64,000 nt of DNA from Gemmatimonadaceae bacterium (GCA_036496605.1 DASXKV010000030.1:62001-126000), one strand, 5' to 3'; shown: positions 1 through 9,373, counted from the stretch's first letter. Made by a program: numbers and translations. The notes: a model not told the origin generated them from the letters alone.

Positions 1-1857
1 GTCGCCGATTTCGCCGCGCGCAACGACACCTCGCTCTCGCACCTCGTCACCGAAGCAGTGCGCACCAATCTGAGCGAGTCGCCGGTTGTCTCGATCATGC
101 CGCCATCGGCGATCGGTGCTGCGCTCGTGCGCATGCAACGGCCGTCGATCACGACCGTCGATGTCGCCCTCGCGCGCGAGATCGCGCAACGCGAGGGCGT
201 ACGCGCCATTGTCACCGGTGGACTAACGCCGCTCGCCGGCGGTTATGTCGTCTCGATCCGACTCGTCGCCGCGGATTCGGGGAATGAGCTCGCGGCCTTT
301 CGGAAAACCGTCGACTCGCCGAGCCAACTCCTCGACGCGATCGATGAGCTGACGCGAAAGCTGCGCGGGCGCATCGGCGAGTCGCTCAAGTCCGTCCGCG
401 AAGCGCCCGCGCTCGACCAGGTGACGACGAGCTCTCTGCCCGCGTTGCGGAAGTACGCGGAAGCAAACCGTGCCTTCGACCTCGGGAGCGACTACGCGAA
501 GACGGCGACACTGTTGCGCGAGGCGGTGTCGATCGACTCGACATTCGCGATGGCGTATCGGAAGCTCGGCGTCGCGCTGTCGAACAACGGTATGCCGCGG
601 CCGCAGGTCGATAGCGCGCTCACTCGCGCGCTGCAGTACAGCAAGCGCCTGCCGGAGAAGGAGCGCTATCTCGCCATCGGGACGTACTACGATATTGGCC
701 CGGGCAGCGACCGTCGGAAGGCGAGCGAGGCGTTTCAGCAAGTGCTCAACATCGATTCGACCGACGCTGCCGCTCTCAACAATCTCGCGAACGATCTCCG
801 TAGCCTGCGCCAATACGCGCGTGCCGAGTCTCTCTATCGCGTGATCGCGACGACACCACGAGCGCCGCAAGTCAGCCTCTCCAATTATATCGGCACGCTC
901 TTCGTCGACGGAAAGATCTCGCAGGCGGAGTCCGTATACGACGAGCTACGTCGTCGATTCCCGACGGTCCGAGCGCAGATGTATCCGTCCTTCGCCTATC
1001 AGCGCGGACAGATGGACTCCGCCGAAGGCTTCTGGCGCGATCGGCGCAATGATCCCAATCCGCTTCTGAAGCTGACCGCGATCGCCAATCTCGCCAACTT
1101 CGCGGTCCTGCGCGGCCGATTCCGTGAGGCCGGAGAGTTCGTAAAGCAGGTGCGCGAGCTCAATGCAGCGCGCGGCATTCCACTGCGCCCGCTCGACGAT
1201 TCGATCGACGCCGCGGCGGGCGCCATCTGGTTCTTCGAGCAGCACGAGCAGGGCGTGCGCCGGCTCGATGCGGCCCTCGCCCGCACGCCGTTGCGGACGC
1301 TGCCCGTCGAGCAACGGCCATATCTCTCGGCGGCGATCGCCTACGCCAACGCCGGCCGTCCCGACAAAGCGCGCGCCGTGCTCGCCGAGGCAGAGGCTGA
1401 CGTCCATGATTCGGTTTATATGCGCCTGGCGCAGCCGAGCATCCATCTGCTCCTCGGTGAGATCGCGCTCGCCGAGAAGCGTCCCCGAGATGCGGTACGC
1501 GAGTTCTGGAAGTCAGATTCGCTGCCCGACGGTCCGGCGGGCGATTGTGCAATTTGCGTCGAGATGCGAATCGGCCGAGCGTTCGATCTTGCTAATCTTC
1601 CGGATTCGGCGATCACACACTGGGAGCGATACCTATCGACGCCCTACCCTGGGCGCCTCGGGATCGACGGCTCGTATCTCGCGCCGGTGCGCAAACGGCT
1701 CGGCGAGCTATATGAGGCGAAAGGCGACACGCAGCGTGCGGCCACCAACTACCTCGCGTTCGTCGACCTCTGGAAGAATGCGGATCCCGAGGTGCAGCCG
1801 AAGGTCCAGGAGGTGCGCAAGCGACTGGCGCGGCTGAAGGACGTCGCGGGCAAATGA
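1..1857 (+). CDS. TPR-repeat protein, C-terminal part (5' end outside window)
   Basis: The reading frame is already open at base 1, so the gene starts upstream; 618 residues are visible. Residues 1-115 resemble the TolB/FlgO-like module found after the kinase domain in Ser/Thr kinases of Gemmatimonadota and Acidobacteriota. From about residue 140 to the end the protein is a run of helical repeats with TPR spacing (for example AMAYRKLGVALSNNG and AAALNNLANDLRSLRQYARA). No kinase motif is visible, so a kinase domain, if present, lies outside the window. A scaffold or sensor role in signalling is inference from this architecture. The gene is convergent with the DUF4142 gene, separated by a paired low-complexity repeat. 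Confidence 0.75.
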   Translation, partial: VADFAARNDTSLSHLVTEAVRTNLSESPVVSIMPPSAIGAALVRMQRPSITTVDVALAREIAQREGVRAIVTGGLTPLAGGYVVSIRLVAADSGNELAAFRKTVDSPSQLLDAIDELTRKLRGRIGESLKSVREAPALDQVTTSSLPALRKYAEANRAFDLGSDYAKTATLLREAVSIDSTFAMAYRKLGVALSNNGMPRPQVDSALTRALQYSKRLPEKERYLAIGTYYDIGPGSDRRKASEAFQQVLNIDSTDAAALNNLANDLRSLRQYARAESLYRVIATTPRAPQVSLSNYIGTLFVDGKISQAESVYDELRRRFPTVRAQMYPSFAYQRGQMDSAEGFWRDRRNDPNPLLKLTAIANLANFAVLRGRFREAGEFVKQVRELNAARGIPLRPLDDSIDAAAGAIWFFEQHEQGVRRLDAALARTPLRTLPVEQRPYLSAAIAYANAGRPDKARAVLAEAEADVHDSVYMRLAQPSIHLLLGEIALAEKRPRDAVREFWKSDSLPDGPAGDCAICVEMRIGRAFDLANLPDSAITHWERYLSTPYPGRLGIDGSYLAPVRKRLGELYEAKGDTQRAATNYLAFVDLWKNADPEVQPKVQEVRKRLARLKDVAGK

Positions 1858-1860
1858 CGG

Positions 1861-1981
1861 AGAGGGCTAGAGGGTAGAGGGTAGAGGGTAGAGGGTAGAG
1901 GGTTGAGTGCAAAACCTCCCCACCCTCTGCCCTCTGCCCTCCGCCCTCTGCCCTTAACCCTCTACCCTCTACCCCTCTCTC
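1861..1981. repeat. Paired low-complexity inverted repeat (TAGAGGG heptamers)
   Basis: Between two convergent genes lies a left arm of tandem TAGAGGG units (about 1866-1902) followed by a right arm rich in CCCTCTAC/CCCTCTGC units (about 1917-1978). The arms are complementary and could form a long imperfect hairpin. The left arm has at least four GGG runs spaced by TAGA, a pattern able to form a G-quadruplex. It probably acts as a bidirectional transcription end; that role is inferred from position only. Confidence 0.7.
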
Positions 1982-2593
1982 CTAGGCTGTGCCACTCTGC
2001 TTCGACTGGATCTTTTTCGCCATGTCGAGATGCTTTTGAACGATGGGTGCCGCCTTCTGAATCAGATCCTTCAATTGCTGATTCTGCGCCGCGGTCAGGG
2101 CCTGGTTTGCCGTTTGTGCCAGCTGTTCGTGATACTGGACCTCGTGGTCGATGTACGCTTTGTCGAAGTCCGCGCCGCTCTTCGATTCGAGGTCGCTCAT
2201 GGCCGCTTTCTGCTTGTCCGGCATGTCGAAGTTTGCCGGTGGCAGCGGCGTCACGTTGAGTTTCTTGGCGAGCTGTTGTCCTTGCAGCCGCAGAGAGTGA
2301 TGCTCTCCTTCCATGAGACGTGCGAACTTCTTCACGTCGGCGCTCTTGGTTTTCTTCACGGCCATGGCGCCGAACGCGCTGTCCGACTCGTTGGCGAAGT
2401 CGAGGATCGCGACGATATTCGGGTCGGTGAGGGCGGGGGCCGCAGCCGCCGCGGCAGGATGCGAGGTGTCCGTTGCCGTCGCCGCGGGTTTCGTCGTGTC
2501 GACCGTGCCGTAGCTTTCGTTCTTGCTCTTGCACGCGGACAGGACGACGAGCGTGCCGAACGACACTGCGACTATTTTGTGCGTTACGTTCAT
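1982..2593 (-). CDS. DUF4142 family lipoprotein
   Basis: A 203-residue exported protein. The chosen ATG (2593) is preceded by a GGAGG ribosome site 8 bases upstream and begins a lipoprotein signal, MNVTHKIVAVSFGTLVVLSAC, with the lipobox cysteine at residue 21; a longer upstream frame lacks such signals. After an Ala/Thr-rich linker (about 25-45), residues 50-195 match the DUF4142 helical-bundle family, with paired helices around ILDFANESDSAFGAMAV and HHSLRLQGQQLAKKL. Members are often annotated as predicted outer-membrane or periplasmic proteins and are abundant in soil bacteria; their biochemical function is unknown. It is divergent from the DUF1080 gene, sharing a 160-base control region. 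Confidence 0.85.
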   Translation of the reverse strand: MNVTHKIVAVSFGTLVVLSACKSKNESYGTVDTTKPAATATDTSHPAAAAAAPALTDPNIVAILDFANESDSAFGAMAVKKTKSADVKKFARLMEGEHHSLRLQGQQLAKKLNVTPLPPANFDMPDKQKAAMSDLESKSGADFDKAYIDHEVQYHEQLAQTANQALTAAQNQQLKDLIQKAAPIVQKHLDMAKKIQSKQSGTA

Positions 2594-2755
2594 GGGTAGG
2601 CCTCCGCAGCGGTGTAGAACTGCATGAGCAGACGCTAAAGCCTTGGCTCCGGCAAGCCGGTCCGAGCAGTGAGCCGGTGAGGAATCGGCGGGTGCAAGAA
2701 CTGATCCCTCGACCGCTCGCACTGACAAATAACATTCACCAAGGAGCACCGCTCG
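2594..2755. promoter_or_regulatory. Divergent intergenic region, DUF4142 / DUF1080
   Basis: This 162-base spacer holds the ribosome sites of both flanking genes: GGAGG read on the minus strand at its left edge, and AAGGAG at 2741-2746 for the plus-strand gene. It must contain both promoters, but I could not assign -35/-10 elements or an operator with confidence. Confidence 0.45.
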
Positions 2756-3712
2756 ATGTTGCGACCGCCTCTAGCGCTTCTCGCGCTCCTCCTCCCCTCG
2801 TTCGCACCGACTCACGCGCCAACGCGACCGCTCGTGGCGACGCGAGCGGACGACGCACTGCTCGGCCGCTGGGACATCACCATCCGCGCGCCAAACGCTG
2901 AGTGGCCCTCGTGGCTCGAGCTCAGCCACTCGGGTCGCGACGTCATGATCGGGCAGTTCGTTGGCGTCGTCGGAAGCGCGCGTCCGATTTCGCGCGTCGC
3001 CGTTCATGGCGACTCCTTGCACTTCGCGATCCCACCGCAATGGGAGAATGGCGACGCGGATCTCGTCGTCGATGGTCGCCTAACGAATGGCCAGCTCGCG
3101 GGCAGCATGATCTTTCCCGACGGAAAGCGCTACGACTGGACCGGCGTTCGCGCGCCAGCCATGCACCGCGACCACGCACCCGTGTGGGGCGCGCCGATTC
3201 ACCTGCTTCACGAAAATGACCTCGGCGGCTGGCATGCCACCGGCGGTCAGAGCAATCAGTGGGTCGTCGTCAACGGCGTACTGCGCAGCCCACACTCGGG
3301 CGCCAACATTCAGACCGATCAGACGTTCGGCGATTTCAAGTTGCACATCGAGTTCCGCTATCCGGCCGGGAGCAACAGCGGTGTGTATCTCCACGGCCGG
3401 CACGAGGTGCAGATCGAAGACGATGAGCAAGGTTCATCCGCCAAGGACCGCTTCGCCGGCATCTACGGCTTCATTGCACCGAGTGAGATTACCGCGAAAG
3501 GGCCGAACAAGTGGCAGTCATACGACGTCACCCTCGTTGGTCGGTTCGTGACCGTTGTCGCGAACGGCAAGCGCGTGATCTGCGATCAGGAGATTCCGGG
3601 AATCACCGGCGGCGCGATCGACAGCAACGAAGGCGCGCCCGGGCCGATCCTGCTCCAGGGCGACCACGGCCCGGTCGAGTTTCGCAACATCATACTCACG
3701 CCGGCGAAGTAG
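2756..3712 (+). CDS. Secreted DUF1080 (3-keto-disaccharide hydrolase family) protein
   Basis: A 318-residue exported protein. The start is supported by AAGGAG nine bases upstream, and a hydrophobic signal segment (LALLALLLPSFAPTHA) follows. Residues about 30-130 form a small beta-rich module; residues about 140-317 match DUF1080, a concanavalin-like fold, with LLHENDLGGWHATGG, DFKLHIEFRYPAGSNSGVYL and the terminal GPVEFRNIILTP all characteristic. Some family members hydrolyse 3-keto-glycosides, others act as carbohydrate-binding modules, so a role on sugars outside the cytoplasm is likely but the substrate cannot be read. The 3' end overlaps the convergent dienelactone hydrolase gene by 17 bases. 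A copy of the dispersed CCTAACG heptamer lies at 3079. Confidence 0.85.
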   Translation: MLRPPLALLALLLPSFAPTHAPTRPLVATRADDALLGRWDITIRAPNAEWPSWLELSHSGRDVMIGQFVGVVGSARPISRVAVHGDSLHFAIPPQWENGDADLVVDGRLTNGQLAGSMIFPDGKRYDWTGVRAPAMHRDHAPVWGAPIHLLHENDLGGWHATGGQSNQWVVVNGVLRSPHSGANIQTDQTFGDFKLHIEFRYPAGSNSGVYLHGRHEVQIEDDEQGSSAKDRFAGIYGFIAPSEITAKGPNKWQSYDVTLVGRFVTVVANGKRVICDQEIPGITGGAIDSNEGAPGPILLQGDHGPVEFRNIILTPAK

Positions 3713-4445
3713 GGCTCCCGAGCGTTTGCTGAAATAGCGCCAGCAACGTCTGCCAGTGCCGTTCGGTGGCGGCTTCGTCGTGCACCGGCGTGTCCGAGGG
3801 TACCCAGCCGTGTCGCGCATCGTAGGTCTCGACCGTGTGATCGACGTGCGCAACGGTGAGCGCATCCTCGAGTCGCTGCTTCTGCGCGTCGTCGAATCCA
3901 GGATCCTCGATAGCGCCTGCGACGTACACGCGCGCCGTCATCGCGGGCGCGAGACGATGCGGACTATCGGGCGCGTCGGTCGCCAGGTGACCACCATGAT
4001 AGGAGGCGGCTGCCGCGACCCGGTCTGGAAAATGACCGGCGGTGGCCAGCGAGAGCCGACCGCCAAGGCAATAGCCGGTAACGCCAATCTTCCCGTGACG
4101 TACGCTCGGCTGCGAGTCGAGATGCGACAGCAGTGCGGGCACGTCTCGCATGATCGTCGGTATGCTCACCGTCGGCAAGACGTGCTTCGACCACTCGGCG
4201 CGGATCGCCGCATCCTGAAACAGTCTTGGTCCATCGGTGAAGCCGCTCCGATAGTAGAGATCGGGAAGGACAACGTAGTAACCCGAGGCAGCGAGCCGTT
4301 CACCGATGTCGAAGAGTGCTTGCCGCACGCCAAGCCCATCCATGAAAAAGAGAATGCCCGGCCATCGACCACTTCCGCCGGGCGTGAAGAGATGAGTCGG
4401 ACAACTGCCGTCCTCGGTGCGAATCTCGATTGTCTGATGTGCCAT
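3696..4445 (-). CDS. Dienelactone hydrolase family protein
   Basis: A 249-residue alpha/beta hydrolase without a signal peptide, so cytoplasmic. The family nucleophile elbow GYCLGG places the catalytic Cys at residue 126; an Asp near 181-186 (EDPGFDD) and His212 (ARHGW) complete the Cys-Asp-His triad expected of the family. The length matches dienelactone hydrolases (about 230-250). These enzymes open lactone rings in aromatic degradation, but many paralogues act on other esters and no aromatic pathway is visible nearby, so the substrate is unassigned. It lies 62 bases downstream of the co-oriented lipoprotein gene and may be co-transcribed with it. Confidence 0.85.
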   Translation of the reverse strand: MAHQTIEIRTEDGSCPTHLFTPGGSGRWPGILFFMDGLGVRQALFDIGERLAASGYYVVLPDLYYRSGFTDGPRLFQDAAIRAEWSKHVLPTVSIPTIMRDVPALLSHLDSQPSVRHGKIGVTGYCLGGRLSLATAGHFPDRVAAAASYHGGHLATDAPDSPHRLAPAMTARVYVAGAIEDPGFDDAQKQRLEDALTVAHVDHTVETYDARHGWVPSDTPVHDEAATERHWQTLLALFQQTLGSPTSPA

Positions 4446-4507
4446 CTACGCGCTGCTGAAGGCTTCACCGGCAGTACGGTGAAGTACAGCGCGCCGTTGG
4501 AAGCGCT

Positions 4508-5881
4508 TTACGGGAAGTTCAACAAAGGCGGGAGCGCCACGGTCACTGAGGGAAGCGAGGCTGTTGCCGGCGCCATGATCGTCGCGAAGAGGTCGGTGCG
4601 GAGCCTGCGCTGGACCGCGGAGCGCCAAACATAGTTCTTCCCATCGACGCGCGCGCCCGAGTACCAGATCGTGAGCGCGTCGGATGACGGATCGTAGGCA
4701 AAGCTCGACCGATAGACGACGTCTTGCAGTTCGGGGATCACGCCTCGAGTGAGCACAGGCGATGGATAGGTCGTCCAGGTTACGCCATCGTTGCTCGTCG
4801 CGAGATATACCGCGCTGGTCGCGCACGAGCCCGCGGTCTTCACGTTATAGAGCGCCCAGTATTCCGCGCGACTCTCGATCCACGCGACATCGATGTGCCA
4901 GGGTGTGAATCCCGGTTGTGAGAGCGCGACCGGCTCCGGCGACGACCAGTCGATGCCATTCGGCGAGCGGCGCAACTGGACGCTGGTGGTGACTCCCGTG
5001 CAACCGACATTGCCGTTCACCGACCACATCAGCCAGTCGTTCGGGCTGCGACGGACAACCGTTGGCGAGATCAGCTCGTGATTCGGCGCACGCGCTACGT
5101 CGACGGGCGACGTCCAGGCCACACCGTCGCGGGTGGTGGTCAGGCGAACGATGTTCTCGTCGGTCACCTGACGAAAATAGAGCCAGATCTCATTCCGCTC
5201 GGGAACGTACACCGCGTCGGGATCGGAATAATAGCCGTCGGTCGGCGCGACGATCGGATTGCTCGCTCCGTCCGGAACCAACCACTGCGTTGGTTGATCG
5301 ATCTCGAAAATCGACGGATTCTCGTAGTTGATGTTTCCATTTGGGTACGGTGTGATGAACACATACTTACCAGCATGTGTCCACTCGGGCCCCGTCGCGA
5401 CGTAATCCGGATGCACCGTCTGGCCAGAGCCCTCGTAGGTTGTCAGATCGAGCAGTTGTATGACGTCGAGCGGCAGTTCGGTGTCGGCATCGATCGACGC
5501 GGTGAATTCCGCGCTCAAGAAACCCGCTGCCGCTGCATGGCCACGGTGGGTGGGTCCGTCGCCGAGCGTCCACATCGCCGACGCGAGCCCGTTCGCGTCC
5601 GTTACACTCTCCGACGGCTCGATAGTACCCCCGTCCTCGGCGATCCAGGTGACCTGTACGTTCGCCACCGGTGCATCGAGTGCGTCGTGAACAACGAGTA
5701 CGATCGGACGATGGAGGCGCTGGCCTGCGGAGCCACGCTGTGCGTCGCCGGAGCGGATCGCGATCTTGCCGGGAGCGCTAGGCAGGGTGGCGTGTTCGCC
5801 ACCGCATGCAAGTATGACGACACTCAAGGCAAGCCAAACGACGCGGTAAGCGATTGTGCGTATCGATGGGGACATGTGCAT
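4508..5881 (-). CDS. Putative lipoprotein with Ig-like domain and five-bladed-propeller-like domain
   Basis: A 457-residue exported protein. The ATG at 5881 has GAAGG seven bases upstream and gives a lipoprotein signal ending in VILACGG, with the Cys near residue 24. Residues about 35-130 look like a bacterial Ig-like (Big) domain (IVLVVHDALDAPVANVQVTW, then VTDANGLASAMWTLG). The rest contains repeated propeller-like strands: SDPDAVYVPERNEIWLYF, RSPNDWLMWSVNG, SPNGIDWSSPEPVAL and SNDGVTWTTYPSP. Such blades are seen in GH43/GH32-like and sialidase-like proteins, but no catalytic acidic set can be confidently placed. It may bind or cleave an extracellular glycan; this is inference. Confidence 0.65.
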   Translation of the reverse strand: MHMSPSIRTIAYRVVWLALSVVILACGGEHATLPSAPGKIAIRSGDAQRGSAGQRLHRPIVLVVHDALDAPVANVQVTWIAEDGGTIEPSESVTDANGLASAMWTLGDGPTHRGHAAAAGFLSAEFTASIDADTELPLDVIQLLDLTTYEGSGQTVHPDYVATGPEWTHAGKYVFITPYPNGNINYENPSIFEIDQPTQWLVPDGASNPIVAPTDGYYSDPDAVYVPERNEIWLYFRQVTDENIVRLTTTRDGVAWTSPVDVARAPNHELISPTVVRRSPNDWLMWSVNGNVGCTGVTTSVQLRRSPNGIDWSSPEPVALSQPGFTPWHIDVAWIESRAEYWALYNVKTAGSCATSAVYLATSNDGVTWTTYPSPVLTRGVIPELQDVVYRSSFAYDPSSDALTIWYSGARVDGKNYVWRSAVQRRLRTDLFATIMAPATASLPSVTVALPPLLNFP

Positions 5882-6070
5882 GCAACCTTCGGCATTGAAG
5901 GTTAGAGGAATCTCTACATGCTCTACTCGCGCGTACCAACGCCGCGTCACTGTGCGCGGGCTACAACCATACTACTTGGCATCAGCGTTTCGTAAGGCTT
6001 GCGTCAGAGTCGTTGCATCGCCGCCACGGTGTGCGACCGTCTCGACATATTTTGCGCTTCGCGCTGTCCA

Positions 6071-8815
6071 ATGCTCATGCCTTACTCGCACACGCGCACG
6101 TTGCTCGCCTGGCTCTGCCTGGCGCCGCTCCCCGCGATCGCACAGACGGGCGCTGGTTCGGCGCGCCCATCCGGCGCGACGAACTACGGCCACACGATTG
6201 CCGTTCCCTCCGCCGTCGCCGTGAGGCGCGAGGGTCGCGTTACTCTCGACGGGACGCTCGACGAGCCCGCATGGCGAGCGGCCACGCCCATCACCGAGTT
6301 CACGCAGCTGGACCCTGACGAGGGACGGCCGGCGTCACAGCGAACCGAGGTGCGTTTTCTCTTCGACGACGATGCGCTCTACGTCGGGGCGAAAATGTAC
6401 GACACCATGGGTCCGGCCGGTATTATCACGCGGCTCGTGCGACGCGACGCCAGCTTCGATTCGGATTATTTCCAGCTCGTCATCGACGCGTATCACGATC
6501 ACCTGAGCCGCGCCTTCTTCGAGGTAGATCCGTCGGGCTCCCAGGCGGATCGCATTGGCATCGGCAATTCGTGCTGCGATAACTCGTGGGACCCAATCTG
6601 GGAAGCGGCCACCCGTATCGATCCCGATGGTTGGACCGCCGAGATTCGCATACCCTATAGCCAGCTCCGTTTCTCACGCGCCGTCGCCCAGACGTGGGGC
6701 TTGGAAGTTCGCCGCTTCATCAAGCGCCGCGAGGAAGAGGACGACTGGTCGTTCTGGCACAAGAACGAGGCGGGTGGTCCGCCGCGCTTTGGCCATCTCG
6801 AGGGATTGCGGATACAAAGTTCCTCATCGCACCTCGAGCTCCTGCCGTACGCGAGCGCCAAGTCGTCATCGCTCGCCGCTAATGCCGGGACGCCGTTCGA
6901 CACCCATGGCCGTCCAACGATGCGGGGCGGTCTCGATCTCCGCGACAATGTGACGTCGAACCTCACGCTGAACGCGACGATCAATCCCGACTTCGGCCAG
7001 GTCGAGGTCGATCCCGCCGTGCTCAATCTCTCGGCGTTCGAGACGTTCTTTCCGGAGAAGCGCCCGTTCTTCGTCGAGAACTCGCAGGTGTTCGACTTCG
7101 GTCTCTTCAATTGCAACTTCTGCAGCAACGTAGAGGGTATGCAGGGCTTCTACTCGCGACGCGTGGGGAGAGCGCCGTCGGGAGCAGACCTGGCCACGGA
7201 CAACTATCGGTACGCCGACATTCCCGACGCGACGACGATCCTCGGCGCGGGCAAGCTGACCGGAAGGACGTCGAGCGGGTACACCGTCGGCCTGCTCGAG
7301 GCGCTTACCGGGCAAGCGGATGCCCGTGTCGCGCTGCCTAACGGCAATCTCGGTTCTCAGGAAGTCGAGCCGCTCGCGAACTATTTCGTCGGCCGGTTGA
7401 AGCGCGACCTCCTCCACGGCAATCTTGTCGTCGGCGGCATGCTTTCGGGTGTCACGCGGAACATCGACACGACCTTTGCCCCACGTCTCGCCCGCAATGC
7501 GGAGATGTACGGCAACGACGTCGTCTATCGCTGGGCAGACAATAAGTACTCGCTCATGGCAAATGCCGCGGTCACGAACGTGTCCGGCGACCGGCGCGAG
7601 ATTGAGCTCCGCCAGCAGTCGAGCGCGCGCTACTTTCAACGCCCGGATCGCGGCCCTGGGTGGGGCGGATTCTTCTCCAGCCGCTACGATACGATGGCGA
7701 CGAGCCTGCGCGGCGTCGGCGCGTACGCCCGCATCGCGAAGGAGACAGGCGATTGGACGTGGGAGACGGCAGTCAATACCCGCACACCCGGTTTCGAGAC
7801 CAACGATTACTCCTTCCAGCGATCGGCTGACTACATCTGGGGCGTTGCGAATCTCACTCGCTTCTGGTCGAAGCAGACCAGGTGGTATCAGACGATGGTC
7901 GGCATTCTCGGCACGCAGACACAGGAGAATTACGAAGGCGACCGCACGGGGCAGCAATTTCACCAGTTCTTGAGCATCACGACGCGGCAATTCTGGAACG
8001 TCAGCGAATTCCTGATCGTTAGGCCGAGTGTCATGGATGACCGACAACTCCGCGGCGGGCCAGTGGTCCGACAGCCGAGCAGTACGTATGGCGTCATCGA
8101 CATCTCGACCGACTCGCGACACATGGTCACAGGCACTCTGGATCTCGAGCGCTACGCCGATCAGCAGGGCGGCCACGCGGCGACGCTCGCACTCACCGCC
8201 GGCATCCGACCGGCGCCGAACGTGAGCTTCTCGTTCGGCCCATCGTGGAATCCGCAGCGCCTCCCCGCGCAATACGTCACCGCCGTTGCCGACCCGACCG
8301 CGGTCAGCTTCTATGGAACCCGGTATGTCGTGTCGTCAATCAGCCAGCAGAGCTTGAGCTTCGATACGCGTCTGAGCTGGACGTTCACGCCGCGCATGAC
8401 GCTCGAGCTGTACATGCAACCATTCTTCGCCGCCGGGCACTACTACGATTTCAAGGAATACTCCGCACCGCGGACCGCGACGTTGCGTGTCTATGGACGC
8501 GACGTCGGTACCATCGCACAGAGCATGGGAACGGACGGAGTGGTGTCGCAATACACCATCGATCCGGATGGTGCGGGCCCCGCGCCGCCGTTCACCATCG
8601 ACAATCCGGATGTCAACGATCGGTCGCTCCGGGGCAACGCCGTGTTCCGTTGGGAGTATCGTCCCGGCTCCGTGTTGTACGTTGCGTGGACACATTCACG
8701 CGCCGCCGGTGCGTCGCTTGGCGACCTCCAGCTTCACCGGGATACCGACGCGATTCTCGCATCGCGCCCTGATAATATTTTCCTCATCAAGGCGAGCTGG
8801 TGGCTCCCGATCTGA
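6071..8815 (+). CDS. DUF5916 family protein with N-terminal CBM9-like domain
   Basis: A 914-residue exported protein starting at ATG 6071 (6077 is an alternative); the signal peptide ends near LAPLPAIAQ. Residues about 50-230 form the CBM9-like sandwich (RVTLDGTLDEPAWRAA, then EVRFLFDDDALYVGAKMYD and GWTAEIRIPYSQLRF), and the DUF5916 part follows with the diagnostic FFPEKRPFFVEN. The C-terminal 500 residues are rich in amphipathic beta strands and end in FLIKASWWLPI, consistent with an outer-membrane barrel. Function is unknown; family members sit in the outer membrane of Bacteroidota, Gemmatimonadota and Acidobacteriota. Two Cys clusters, NSCCD and FNCNFCSN, are worth noting as possible disulphides. 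A heptamer copy follows the stop codon directly. Confidence 0.85.
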   Translation: MLMPYSHTRTLLAWLCLAPLPAIAQTGAGSARPSGATNYGHTIAVPSAVAVRREGRVTLDGTLDEPAWRAATPITEFTQLDPDEGRPASQRTEVRFLFDDDALYVGAKMYDTMGPAGIITRLVRRDASFDSDYFQLVIDAYHDHLSRAFFEVDPSGSQADRIGIGNSCCDNSWDPIWEAATRIDPDGWTAEIRIPYSQLRFSRAVAQTWGLEVRRFIKRREEEDDWSFWHKNEAGGPPRFGHLEGLRIQSSSSHLELLPYASAKSSSLAANAGTPFDTHGRPTMRGGLDLRDNVTSNLTLNATINPDFGQVEVDPAVLNLSAFETFFPEKRPFFVENSQVFDFGLFNCNFCSNVEGMQGFYSRRVGRAPSGADLATDNYRYADIPDATTILGAGKLTGRTSSGYTVGLLEALTGQADARVALPNGNLGSQEVEPLANYFVGRLKRDLLHGNLVVGGMLSGVTRNIDTTFAPRLARNAEMYGNDVVYRWADNKYSLMANAAVTNVSGDRREIELRQQSSARYFQRPDRGPGWGGFFSSRYDTMATSLRGVGAYARIAKETGDWTWETAVNTRTPGFETNDYSFQRSADYIWGVANLTRFWSKQTRWYQTMVGILGTQTQENYEGDRTGQQFHQFLSITTRQFWNVSEFLIVRPSVMDDRQLRGGPVVRQPSSTYGVIDISTDSRHMVTGTLDLERYADQQGGHAATLALTAGIRPAPNVSFSFGPSWNPQRLPAQYVTAVADPTAVSFYGTRYVVSSISQQSLSFDTRLSWTFTPRMTLELYMQPFFAAGHYYDFKEYSAPRTATLRVYGRDVGTIAQSMGTDGVVSQYTIDPDGAGPAPPFTIDNPDVNDRSLRGNAVFRWEYRPGSVLYVAWTHSRAAGASLGDLQLHRDTDAILASRPDNIFLIKASWWLPI

Positions 8816-8817
8816 GC

Positions 8818-9291
8818 CTAACGCGGTTCCGGATGAATCGGGTCCACCCAATGCACCATCTCCGGCGATTCCACCGCCGGGATGTCCAGGTTGACGACAA
8901 CGGCCGTTTGATCGCTGCGCACGAGTACGCACTCGAGCGGCTCGTCAGCGGCCGCATTGATCTCCTGATGCGGCACGTAGGGAGGCACGTAAATGAAGTC
9001 ACCCGGCCCCGCCTCGGCGACGTACTCGAGTCGATCGCCCCAGCGCATGCGCGCCCGCCCGCGTACGACGTAGATCACGCTCTCGAGTGCGCCGTGGTGA
9101 TGCGCTCCAGTCTTCGCGTTAGGTTTGATCGTGACGGTGCCGGCCCAGATCTTCGACGCCCCGGTTCGCGCGTGGGTGATGGCTGCCGCGCGCGTCATAC
9201 CAGGCGTTTGCGGCGTGTTCGGATCCAGCTCGTCGCCATGCACGATGCGCACGCCATGCATGCGCCAATCCGGACTCGATTCAGTGGCCAT
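8818..9291 (-). CDS. Cupin-domain protein
   Basis: A 157-residue single-domain cupin without signal peptide. Motif 1 is visible as GAHHHGALE, giving metal ligands among His64-66 and Glu70, followed by YVVRGRARMRWG; motif 2 is GDFIYVPPYVPHQEIN with His108. The full His/His/Glu/His set suggests a bound divalent metal. Cupins range from isomerases and dioxygenases to sugar-binding proteins, and nothing nearby fixes the reaction. It is convergent with the DUF5916 gene, only two bases apart, and divergent from the PLP-decarboxylase gene. The start ATG has only a weak ribosome site. Confidence 0.8.
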   Translation of the reverse strand: MATESSPDWRMHGVRIVHGDELDPNTPQTPGMTRAAAITHARTGASKIWAGTVTIKPNAKTGAHHHGALESVIYVVRGRARMRWGDRLEYVAEAGPGDFIYVPPYVPHQEINAAADEPLECVLVRSDQTAVVVNLDIPAVESPEMVHWVDPIHPEPR

Positions 9292-9373
9292 GGCCTGTAT
9301 GTTACCGTAGACGTCCCTTACCGCAAAGCATCGGGTTCAGGGTGCATTTTGCGCTCTTTTTGATTCGTTAAAC

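Noticed and set aside
1861..1910. Telomere-like repeat marking a replicon end
   Set aside because: The repeat is short, internal between genes and followed by its own complement, so it fits a hairpin element, not a chromosome end.
6866..8272. 468-codon open frame on the minus strand opposite the DUF5916 gene
   Set aside because: It is Arg-rich, has no domain or ribosome site and lies fully inside a well-supported gene; a GC-rich shadow frame.
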